Shown: in pieces, positions 34,417-45,295 of the stretch
Numbering within the stretch: position 1 is the stretch's first letter
Layout: every line of letters starts with the position of its first letter
Notes under the pieces: model-generated
What the model saw: only the letters and a program-made list of their open reading frames with translations
Databases searched by the model: none
What the model was told of the DNA's origin: nothing
Assembly: GCA_963693285.1 (NCBI GenBank)
Contig: OY848920.1
Coordinates: 498,501 to 562,500 of the forward strand
DNA from: Xestospongia muta
Taxonomy: Eukaryota; Porifera; Demospongiae; Haplosclerida; Petrosiidae
Reading direction: 5' to 3'
Length of the DNA stretch: 64,000 bases
Position numbers and translations under genes: made by a program

Positions 34417-37400
34417 TCAATTGATTTGAGCTTTGTATTTTGAGAAGATATCGGGTTGATTCAAATGATCTCTGACCACATCAGAAACATCTTTGAAACC
34501 AGTCCGACGATTGCCATATTGTATACGAGTTGGCTTGTCCAATGAATTAATTATAGTACGCCAGGTATAAGTGTAGTTGTCACTGTTATCAGTGATCTCA
34601 TCAATTAGAAACTCAAGCTCACAAAAATTTCGAAACCAAGTATCACTTTTATTTTCATCTCGGAGAAGACGCTTTCCAAAATATTCTCGCCACTTTTCTT
34701 TGTCATCTTTAATTGGATGTAATACTGTCATCAGATCACTCTTGTCAGGTATGGTAGACACAATTGTCTCGATATCAATGACTTCTACATAACATTAGAG
34801 GTATATATAAATAAGTAACTTTAATTATTATCATTATTTACCTTCAGTGATGACAGGTGGCTTAGGCTCAACTGGACCTGGATTTGGTAAAGGTGCCGGA
34901 GGCAAAGTAGATGGCTTTGTGACTACATAAAAGACAATAGCACACAATTACAAGTCGATAATATGTTTAATGCATCTACATGAACATGTATATGATCACA
35001 GTAACATGTATATGATCATAGTAACATGTATATGATCACAGTAACATGTATATGATCACAGTAACATGTATATGACCACAGTAACATGTATATGATCATA
35101 GTAACATGTATATGATCACAGTAACATGTATATGATCACAGTAACATGTATATGATCATAGTAACATGTATATGATCATAGTAACATGTATATGATTTAA
35201 TATGAGTCAACGTACCTGGCTCTACAAGGAACCCATTTCCACCAATTGATGTGAAGTGAGGGGCTTGTGGTTTCTTATCACTTACTAATATAGTTGAGTC
35301 ATGAATAACTCCATTTCTTGTCAGCTCGAGAATCTCATTAACTTTTTTTAAAGATGAATATTTCTTTATATTTTTACAGAGTACATCTGTCCATATGCCG
35401 CCTTTTGATGAACTACCAAAAGAGGGATTTCTCAAAAATGTTGCATAAGCGATAGTGGTGTAATCATGACCGGGAATAAAGGATGGTAGGTCATCACGAT
35501 TTGTTGGAATTGGATCTGTTTCCACAGGCATTTGAGATACCTTTAAGCAGCAGTCAAAAAGAAACAAACGCTTCCGATTTGTAAGATTGCAGCCGTCATA
35601 ACCAGGTTGAAGTGGCTCGGTTACATGTTCAAAAGGGATTGACTCATTTTGAAACCAAAAAAATCCTTTGTTTTCTCTACTAATTCCGCCATGGCCAGCA
35701 TAATAGACAACGATCCATTTATATTCAATGGGATAATAGCTATATTTCGAAATGATTTTTGCAGCATTTTTCATTTTTGAAGGCGTTGTCTTTCTAACAA
35801 CCCATACAGCATAACTGAGACCTTTAAAAGTCTCTTCGACTTTCTTCACATCGATATATGTTCCTGTCTCTTGATCATTGACATCAAATATGACAACAAA
35901 ACCAACTCTTTCATCTCTATAAGTCATTATTGCTTCAAAATCCTTCTGTAGTTCGGCTGTAAGGAGTAGAATAACATTATGAATTTATCAGTTTAAATTT
36001 GATAGTATAATGATAATAATTAACTCAAAAGAATGTTAAAGATTTTCAGTAACTTTATAGATATCATTAATTGAACATTTGTCATATGTTTTGTTATTTA
36101 CACACAAAATTTCTTAATGCCAAATAATAGTCAGATCTTGTAACAGAACCCTTTTTTTGAAGATTTGACTAAAAAACTGGACTATCTTTGTTATTGAAGA
36201 AATTAATTATTCATTAATGTGATAACGTCTGTGGACATTCACATGACAGAATAAATTTGATTGGCCTAAAATAAGTTTTAGCAGAAGCAATCCAGAGCCT
36301 TCTCCTTCCACAATGTCAAGAAATGAGCTGTTTGAGACTATACGTAGGCTCAATATAGCCTAGTACTGTAATCTTTAGCATAATGTCTGTTTATGTGTAC
36401 AATATATGAACTCCATACTTTTTATATGTAGTTAATGATTAAAACTATGATTATTAGAATTATTCTTAGACAAAAGTAAGGTGTTGATAGTAAATTTGAT
36501 AGTATATTAGTAATCAAAACAATTTGACAATTACTTTTTGCATCAATAACTTGTTGTTACAATAAACCTGTAATATACCTAGTCTAGTACATTGATTATT
36601 GACAGCTGGAATGGATAAGACTACTTTGTTTTGTATTAAAAGCAGAAAAAGAATAATTCTATTCATTTGGTTATCAAGATATAATTATTGCTGATTACCT
36701 TAGTACAAGCCAACTAATGTGAATGGTGTGACAAAACCTCACTTACTTTATATATATATATATTGGACATGTAAAAATTAAGAAAGAAAATTGTCCTGAT
36801 TTGAAGAATGGTGCTGCAACTATTGGTTCTATTTCTGCTGCTATATATAGTATCTATAATGTGGTTTAATTTGTTCACTCTTAGGAATGTAATAATTGCT
36901 TTAGTGGCCTTGAAACCACAGGTATGCAAAGCCACACGTCAAGATATGTTCACACAAAAATATTTAGTAATGCAATAAACTTGATAAAAAGAAAAACCAG
37001 ACATATTTAAAACAATTAAAAGATGTATAAAAGATGTCTAGAGCAGTATGAAGGTGAATAAGATCAAAGACTAAGTTAGACACTAGGTATACAGAAATTA
37101 TGCTATGAATGCTAAACTTTACTATTATTCTGGACTGACTAGAGGTCAAAGCCACCTTTGTCATTATATCTAGCCTATCACTGCACGAGCAAACCTTGCA
37201 TATCAATGTATTCCTAATATATAGTTCATTTTTTGCATTATTGTTAGTTTGTTTTATGTAATAGCAATTTTTTTTACCATGATAGCAAATATCAACTCAG
37301 TTGTATACCAAAGTTAACACTTGCTCTACATATTAGTAGTATGCATTGATTAAAAAATAACTCAATTATACATGTAATGCTGGCAACTTACAATATTCTG

Positions 37401-37508
37401 AGTCGACTTGTCTCTATAAGAATGGAAAAAAAATATAAAACATGCACAGTGGTATAGCTTGTGTACAAATTAAATAAACTCCAAATATCTACGTATACTT
37501 ACAGCCAT
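34417..37508 (-). CDS. Caspase-like (C14-type) protease, copy B
   Basis: Exons 37503-37508, 37392-37413, 35216-35956, 34842-34922 and 34417-34784 give 405 residues with the same five-exon plan and phases as copy A. The p20-like region keeps the His in YYAGHGG and the Cys in LFLFDCCL. The linker exon is more Pro-rich (TLPPAPLPNPGPVEPKPP). The C-terminal domain again ends in a TGFKDVSDVVRDHL segment. Small in-frame differences from copy A (for example three residues fewer around the ENKGFFWFQNES segment) and an intact frame suggest both copies have been kept under selection. It is head to head with D6 across 1.7 kb. Confidence 0.8.
34983..35200. repeat. 20-bp minisatellite in caspase-like intron, copy B
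   Basis: Eleven head-to-tail copies of AACATGTATATGATCACAGT with minor changes (for example ATCATAGT) abut the donor side of the large caspase-like exon. Read through, the array keeps the frame open, so an unspliced transcript would add a short YMLLWSYT-like extension. Confidence 0.9.
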
Positions 37509-39080
37509 ATTTGGACACGATACAGAGATTAGAAACAAGAGCACCAAATATGCAGACAAATTGAAATTCGTCGCTTTTAAATAATTCACAGAGGCTCAGT
37601 ATCTACCGTAAATACCCTTAGTGCGTTTAATTAGAAAAAGGGTGGTTGACACAGGTGGTCATAATATGAGTCACTATCGTATGCATGTAACTTGTGTCAA
37701 TTATAGAAGTCGTAAGACTTGACTTCTGTTTATCACTGGGTAGTCATAGGTGGTTGATCTGGTATGGTGTCACAAATCTACACTGATAACAATCTTAATT
37801 GTACACCTGCACTAATTAAGATTTTACACTATTTACAGATACTATTAATAACTTATATTTTTGACATGAATTGTGTATTTTCAAGATTTGTTGACTGCCT
37901 TCACTCTTTGAATACAGTATGTGGTATTAAAATGAGACTGAATATAATGACATGAATTTTATCACCACATGGAGGCACAATCCTATATATTGGTAATGTC
38001 ATTTTAATACATTTGTTCTGTTTGTTATGTAAAACTGAGTTGTTATATAGAGACAAATGAACATTGTAATCAGGTTTATGTGTGTGTATCAGCTTACTCT
38101 AATTTGTTGATGTGTATTGTAACCTTTGTCTGTCACTTACTAGTTTCTTTTTCTATATGTGGTGATGTATGACTGATAAATAAACATCATACAATGAGAG
38201 TATACTCATTATCGTTTCCTAGCAACCATCATAGTATCTGTTATAGCCACAAGTTTAGAATTCACATGACATTTGGTAGTATTTGGAGTCATTAGTCTAG
38301 ACAGCTAATGAAATTTATAATGAGGAAACCATAATTGATAAAGATCTATACACCTTGTGTGACTTCTGTTTACAGATGAAAACTAATTAATATGAGGAAA
38401 TGATAATTGGTACACAGTAGTAGTACTATATACACATTGTATGATGTCTATTTACCAATCCTATACATTACTACATGTACACATAGAAAAGGAAGTGAGT
38501 TTCAGAAATTCAAATAACAAATTGATGTATTAAACTGAAGACTAGTGAAGGAATTCTACCTCCATACTATGATAAAATTACATTTAGCAATGACATTGTG
38601 TTTAGTCATATAGAAACTAAGTGTCTGCCCATGTATGAGCCTCATATAGCAATTTTGTACATTAAAATGACACATTACTTTAATTTTAGCAGTTACATAT
38701 ATTGTATATTCAACATATACACAAGATTTCATATTGCTACAAGTTTGCTCAGATTGTCGCTTTGCATGAGTACATGACCAGATCAAATACTCTCCATTTT
38801 TTGTTTAATTTCCTATATCACAGGTGTAACAGTTGACCTATATTTCAATGAACAAAAGGCGAGCAGTCAAGTCCTGTGTTATTTACTAGTTTGTTACAGA
38901 TTGATATATAATTAAACTTATAATTATGTACATTATACCAATAAAGTCTCTATAGGTAACAACACTATAATTATTCAATTCTGTTTAATAATACAATATG
39001 TTACGTTAAATTTCCATAAGATTGACTATAACGTGGTTCACTATATAGTACCCAACATTGTACGTGGCTTCTTTTAATTG

Positions 39081-39086
39081 CACGTG
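39081..39086. promoter_or_regulatory. Conserved CACGTG (E-box-like) site before D6
   Basis: This is the block B counterpart of the CACGTG site before D5. It is embedded in the same conserved stretch (TAATACGCACGAATCGCTG) and lies 106 bp before the D6 start codon. Confidence 0.4.
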
Positions 39087-39186
39087 ACAATAATTTATAA
39101 TACGCACGAATCGCTGTTTTTCTAAGATTACTTCTGCTATAGAGACGTACTTTTCAAGAAACAATTATACTCAAGACTTTGAAGAG

Positions 39187-39613
39187 ATGGCAAGAAGTAC
39201 AATAATGTTTATAATGTATAATACTTTGTTGTGTAACTGAGTGATATTAATATAAGATTTATTTATTTTTAGATATAGCTAAATTCTTAGATACGAGTAC
39301 CGTTAAGGAAAACCATGTCACTCTACAGTTGGATGAAATTAGTTCTCGCTGGCACGAAATCGGTACTGCTTTGGATGTATCCTTTAATACGCTAAATGGT
39401 CTGCGTTATAATCCTAATCCAGATCCCGTACGACTCGCTACAGTTATAAATACATGGTATACAGGTAACGATATTCCTACCTGGTCTATGATTCTAGAAG
39501 CTGTTGAAGGACCACTTGTTAGGAACAAGAATAAAGGACAACGAATACGAGAATGGCTCGCCGAAGATCCACAGTTCACTGAATATTCAGAGAACAAACA
39601 CAAGAAAAAATAA
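39187..39613 (+). CDS. Small death-fold domain protein D6
   Basis: Exons 39187-39196 and 39273-39613 give 116 residues beginning MARNIAKFL. It is close to D5 but differs at about twenty positions, mostly in the first half (KENHVTLQLDEI, SFNTLNGLRYNPNPDPVRLA). The second half (WSMILEAVEGPLV, IREWLAEDPQFTEYSENKHK) is almost unchanged. The first, putative binding-face half therefore seems to vary while the C-terminal helices are conserved. Confidence 0.75.
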
Positions 39614-40093
39614 TGAGTACCTTTTAAGCTTCATCTTCTACTTATATTATATATATAACGTGTGTATACACACACACATATATATATTATTTGTTAGAAC
39701 ACTCTAGTTATATAATTATTTAGAGGTTTTGTATCTTTTCATATAGTTTGTCGCAGTTTAAAAAGAAATCTTAGCTTTTGATTGGCAATATCTATAAAAG
39801 AGCTAAAACTTACAACTAAACATTAATATATAAATATACAAGATGTTGTATACACAGTCAAAATCTATCTGCACTTATCTGACATTTGCCAATGGGAAGA
39901 CATGACTACTTTTGTCAGTATAATATAAATAATGTAAATATAAGTAAATACATATTAATGTCCTGACATATCTAGTACCTTTAATGTGTCAGAATTATAA
40001 GCAATTATATTGTTAGTCTAGCGAGCTAGACCCTGCTCCTTTTTGATAAGCTGACAGGCGGAGGAGGGTCTAGAAGTGAACTAGGCTTACTGC

Positions 40094-40694
40094 TAGCCTC
40101 GTACCCAGGCTAAACGCCTGGTAACTACTGTTTGCGCATGCGTTTAATTTCCACAGATTTCTTGGAAAATAGTATACTCTAGGAATCCTCCGTCAACTAT
40201 GACGTCAAATTCCTTTAACCTCAATGTTAGATTAATTGTGATGGCTACTTGTAGTACTGATAGAAACTAACTGTAAGCTCTAAAGAAGCTAGAAACCAGC
40301 TGTTTGAATGCCTTTAAGTCTGCAAGATATTTCTCAAGAGAAACAATTCGAAGTTTGCACTTAATACAAATATATAAAGAGAGACCATGATCTCTCGAAA
40401 TGATGTAATCAAGCAAAGAAGTTATTCGAGAAACCCAGTTGTTTTGCATCCCAACAGCACTGAACAAGTTTGTTGCTCTTTTGGCTTCCACTAAATCACT
40501 GCATAACCGACAAACTCGACTAGCCATGCTTAAACTCATGTAGTGAATGAAACGTCATCATTATAAACCCAGCCCATCGATTCGTCATTTAATTTAAAAA
40601 GTAGTAATTATGATGTCAACATGTTTAAATAATTACGCGCATGCGCAAGCAGTAGTCACCAGGCGTTCTACTCTAACGCCTGGGTACGAGGCTA
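40094..40694. mobile_element. 601-bp nested element with 10-bp target duplication
   Basis: The ends TAGCCTCGTACCCAGGC are exact inverted repeats, and further inward both arms share AACGCCTGGT- and GCGCATGCG-type sequence. The 10-bp direct repeat GGCTTACTGC flanks it at 40084-40093 and 40695-40704. The block A element has no insertion here. A 9-11-bp duplication is typical of Mutator-like elements, but no transposase is present. Confidence 0.75.
40267..40539 (-). CDS. ZAD-like zinc-finger fragment within the nested element
   Basis: The 90-residue minus-strand frame begins near MASRVCRLC and continues with DHGLSLYICIKCKLRIVSLE. Two Cys-x2-Cys pairs about 55 residues apart, with hydrophobic residues between, resemble a zinc-finger-associated (ZAD-type) domain. 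No further exons of such a protein are evident in the element. It may be the first exon of a former transposon protein or a captured host exon. Confidence 0.45.
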   Translation of the reverse strand: MSLSMASRVCRLCSDLVEAKRATNLFSAVGMQNNWVSRITSLLDYIISRDHGLSLYICIKCKLRIVSLEKYLADLKAFKQLVSSFFRAYS

Positions 40695-40868
40695 GGCTTA
40701 CTGCCCCATTGGAATGTATGGAATGTGGGGCAGTACCGCAGTGTTTACATAGTGGTTATAACTTCCCACATATGCAGTAGCAACACCTTTTTCATTTAGT
40801 GCTTTGGACTGTTCTTCCATTAGAGCTAACAATGATGAAACAACTATAATACAATTGATGAACACTCA

Positions 40869-41183
40869 TTAAAAGATATATTCAAAGACAATAGCAAATG
40901 GGAGAACCTGAAATATAAGAGATTTCCCATATCCAGTTGGCAAAGAAATAAAACATTGATTTCCCTCTAAAATTTTTAAGATAGCCTTTCTCTGCTCGTC
41001 CTTTGGACAGTCATGAGCCATTTGAAGACACTCTAATCCAAATTGAATTGCAAGTACCATCTTTTCATCCATATATAACTCCGCATGGCAATTGTAATAA
41101 CAGTTTATAACCACTACATGAACATTGTGGTACTGCCCCACATTCCATACATTCAATGGGACAGTAAGCCAAGTTCTCTTCAA
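40869..41183 (-). pseudogene. RecQ-like DNA helicase N-terminal fragment
   Basis: The frame reads FGLECLQMAHDCPKDEQRKA, then ILKILEGNQCFISLPTGYGK followed by SLIFQVLPFA. TGYGKS is a Walker A motif in the context seen in RecQ-family helicases. The frame ends right after helicase motif I; motifs II-VI are absent. It is therefore a fragment carried by the transposon-like element. Confidence 0.7.
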
Positions 41184-41955
41184 GACCCTCCTCCACCTGT
41201 CAGCTTATCAAAAAGGAGGAGGGTCTAGCTAACTAAACTATTATACTGTATATTGTGCCAGCTTTAAAATGGTGCTAGGCATTTATACCAAACTGGTTTA
41301 CTCCAATAATGTACATAAATATTAAATCCAATTTGACTGGTTCTTGACATAGGGAATCATACATAACTCTTAAACTCAGAGACAATTAACAAGCCCTCAA
41401 ACTTGACTGATACATGTCTGATATAATTGATTACATGATCAATTAAATTTGTAATTTTAATTTAAATTAGGTCGTCATTAATCTACCATATATTAATTAT
41501 TTATTGATCAGTATAATAATCAAAGCAGTCTTTTGTTTGGTATGAGCAATTCATCATGTGACTACGAATAATATTAACTCAGTCTCACTGTCATAACAGT
41601 CACAATGATGTGATACTTTAAATCTTATATATGTTATTTACCTGACTTGCATTGGATGTCTAAGTTTGTAAGTAAGAATCATGTAAGAATCATTGATATT
41701 ATAGTCACTAAAGTATATTTATATGACACAGTCAATGGACACATAATACACATGTACAGCAATTATTTTTTAATTCAACCAGTGCCTCAATGTCAAGTTC
41801 AAAATTAAATTGGCTTTTATCAAATTTGCCATTTAAATAGATATCATATTATTGTTTATAGACATTATTATTATATTGATTTCACACAATAGATGTATAT
41901 AAAATTGTTGTATAGTTTTTGTAGTGTTAACAGCTATCACAACAATACAGCTGGT

Positions 41956-44687
41956 TTATTTAAGCATTTCATAACTGTCCCCTCCACCTCGTCCAGTTTT
42001 ATTTTTAATAAAAGTAACCAGTGGTTTAAAAGTAAATACAAATCCATCCTATAATAGAGAATACAAAAATAGGTAGTTCTATCAACATATAATAATGGTA
42101 GATTACATTGTGTATCAATTGGAAAAGAATTGAAACACTTGTCATATCAATTTCATACTTTTGTTAACACAATATATCATTAAAGATATGATATTTCTGA
42201 ATTTGTATAACAGCTAACATAATTATAACAAAATGTTCATTTCTAATCTGTATTGCTATATAATTGGTATTAATTGATATCATAATCAAGTCCCAAAGAA
42301 CAAAAAAATTGAAAACTTTACTTTATATTAGTAGTTTCTGCTATTATATTACAATAGTGACCTCCACTCTAGTTCACTAACTCTAACTATAGATTTAGGT
42401 CATACAAACATACCTGTGTGTAGGGTCTATCACAATACAATGTACTATATCTTTATTTTATAACATTTCTATTGAAACTATTACTTTTACTACTTAAAAA
42501 TAATGTAATCAATTACTATATCATTACTAACATTCCATTCCTGTTGTGTCATGTTATGTTAGCTAAGACTAGTTGACTTGTAACTTTAAAATTAGAACAA
42601 ACAACACAGAAACTTCAGATTTTTATAATTATTAAATGATTTGAAAAAACGTTCCCTATTATTGTTGACTGTATATGTAATATATGAGAGTCATTAAGTA
42701 CATATTTGTATTATTTTCTATTAAATTACTATCACTATGGTTACTATTACTCAATAATAGTAATCTTTACTATAACTGTTATCTATCACTATTACTACAT
42801 GTCTACTCTCAATCATAACAACACCTAACACCTTATCACTTATAGTATATATAATTGTACTACTGACAAGTTCTATTAGACTAGTGTGGATATACAAGAT
42901 AAGTAATACTCTCTACCTTGACGAGGATAGGAAGTTCAAACCAATAGTTCTTTTGTGGTATAATATCTGTTCCAGTTCTTTCATACTTGAATTTCAAAAC
43001 AATTGCACCAGCTACAAAATAAGTCACTATAGCAGCAAGTAGTCTGTAGCATAGAAATATATAAAGTGGAGCACTGACATCTTTTGACTTACAATATCAT
43101 TATTATGATTCCTATATAGCCTATGCTTACACTGTGACGACTACCTCTTGATTTACCAGGTTTAGTTGGACCAGTTGTACCAGTTGGAGGAGATGGGGTA
43201 TTATCACCACATGAACCAGGACAGGCACATTTAGTGGTAAGATGAAATACCTGATTAATGAATGAGAGAGATAGAGAGATAATAAGAATAAAGAGAGAAA
43301 CTATTACTCACATAGGTGAGTTGAACTTCATCGTCACCATTAGCTACAAGGATTGGATTGTCTGCATTGGGGTCACATGTCAAGTAAACTTTTGTTATTC
43401 TTTGTAAAGCCAAAATAAATAAATGAGACAAACGATGTTATGACTTATACCTGCCATCTTGACCACCATCATATTGCATAAAAATATCATTAGTAGTTGA
43501 GTCAACATACATAGTCTCTGTATTAGGATCTCCAAGACTGTAGGAATCATCAGCAGTATTACTTACTTGACAAGCCTGTGCATGAACATTTAATGGATTA
43601 ATGAGTAGATGATGGATGAATAGATAGAGACAGATGAATGGATCATGGATATCAAAAGATTGATAGTAATGGTAAGGAAAATAGTTTTGGTTATCTAATC
43701 AACATCAAAAATGTTGGATGATGAACTGGTGAAGAGGGAGGGGGCACCAAAAGTAATTTAACTATGAGTAGTAATGGGTAGTCAATTAATATTCTCTTTT
43801 AAATGATTATAGCGGAGCACTAGCCTCCTAGCCTAATTACATGATCCTTAATTCACATTAATGAAGTTTAGTCATTTCATATTGTTCTTTATGCTGGAAC
43901 AGTGAAATAAAACAAGATTTCTATAACTTTAAGACTACAGAGTTGTGGGAGGCTTGATATATCTGAATGATTAGTTGACCTGTTGTTTTAGTGCTTGCAA
44001 ATGTGGATATGTAGGCAATTAGTTGGTATTAAAAGTTTAAAAATACTAGTAAGGTAATTGCTCTACCTACATTACTGCTTACAATACCTTTAAATGATTG
44101 ATAACTAATCTATGGAAAGCATAGTAATGAAATAAAAAGAACAAAGAACAGGATTAACCCTTCAAATTATAGAGAACAGACAGACAGACAGACATACTAA
44201 GTCACAAACATACCGCTACTTCTCCATAGTCTCCATTACATGCTGTACCAGGTTCACCTTGTGTAAATCCATAACATGGATTGTAGGAATAGTCAAAGTC
44301 TCCATATGTAATACCTGAAAACCTACACAAGTTAAATAAAATAAAAATGACCTAAAAACTCAGAATTCCTGCAGAAATGAAGTAACACCAGTTGTTTATT
44401 GACTTTTAATATTATTTACATTGTGGCAACTTAAGTTGTAGCCATTGCTGTCTCACTCTCTTTATCTCTTGAAACTTATGATATAAGGGATGCATATTTT
44501 GTGTATGTGTTTATATATACTGACTACTTTACCTTGGAGGGCCACCTTCAGGATATGCCAATGGTGTCAAATCTATGTAACCTTTATTAGGTACATCACA
44601 AGCACAAGAACCACAGACTTCATCTTGTCCTAAACATAATGTCCACTGGAAGAAGAACAACAGACAACACCAAACAACAGATATCAT
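41956..44687 (-). CDS. Receptor-like type I membrane protein G2 (MRH-like)
   Basis: Seven exons: 44533-44687, 44214-44322, 43451-43575, 43312-43399, 43093-43250, 42917-43043 and 41956-42048. The product is 284 residues. Exon 1 gives a signal peptide and Cys-rich start (CGSCACDVPN). Exon 2 carries YSYNPCYGF. Exon 3 starts ACQ and ends DGGQDGR. Exon 4 has ITKVYLTCD. Exon 5 has VFHLTTKCACPG, a Pro/Thr stalk and the start of the membrane segment. Exon 6 finishes it (TYFVAGAIVLKFKYERTG). Exon 7 is the tail DGFVFTFKP...DSYEMLK. The CQ, DGR and YVFHL...CAC order resembles the MRH fold of mannose-6-phosphate receptors and ATG27, whose ligand contacts include Gln, Arg and Tyr. Sugar binding is an inference. 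Confidence 0.7.
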
Positions 44688-45295
44688 GATACAAACAAAG
44701 AAAGGACAAGGATATTAACATATAAGCAGCCACTCCTTCTGTTATTATAATAGTTATGATGAGCTAAGTGTTAAGATATGGTTTAATAAACCCTAACCCA
44801 AGGCAACCAAGGTGTCCTATTGTATGAAGGTAGCTTCTGCTAGCCATATATGGTAAAATGTTATCAAGCAAATTGCTTACATAACAATTAGCGATTGACA
44901 TTTTGAAGTCTAAGTTGGTCAAACAATTGTGCTTACAACCCAAATACTGTATCACATAACAAGAGACATTTTACACACAAATTGTTCACATTCATGTATT
45001 AAACAGAAAGAACGTCTTGTTGTTGACAGAAGACCTATTAAATACAAATTATGATAGTGTACATTATATAGCAGGACAAGTTAATGGAGTATCTTTGTCT
45101 TTTATAATGAGCCAACCATCCATCTACTTTACTTAATAATTCATAATCAGCTTATATCCAAATATATCGTAATACATTAATATGTACAATAAAATAATAC
45201 TTACACAACAATAAATTGGTATATTAAAACAAACATGGATATTATTTGCTCTTAAGTCATCATAATGTTTATAGGTATCATAATAAGCAGCTGTT

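Larger units (their letters stand above)
40014..41240. mobile_element. Long-TIR element with helicase remnant, copy B
   Basis: Left and right arms are inverted copies over about 150 bp, beginning TAGTCTAGCGAGCTAGACCC and running through GGCAGTACCGCAGTGTT-type sequence. Between them lie a RecQ-like helicase fragment (minus strand) and a nested 601-bp element. The block A copy is smaller. Long TIRs around a captured gene piece fit a foldback-type DNA transposon; I cannot name the superfamily. Confidence 0.7.
34237..44687. repeat. Segmental duplication block B
   Basis: This is the second copy of the caspase-like / death-fold / receptor block, in the same orientation as block A. Its boundary with the inverted G5 fragment is near 34237. 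It has a shorter upstream region than A, a larger helicase-bearing element and an intact receptor gene. Confidence 0.85.

Noticed and set aside
35136..35215. 3' extension of the caspase-like ORF through the 20-bp minisatellite
   Set aside because: The donor GTACGT at 35215 and the in-phase linker exon, found in both copies, make this intronic. Retention remains possible but is not the main model.
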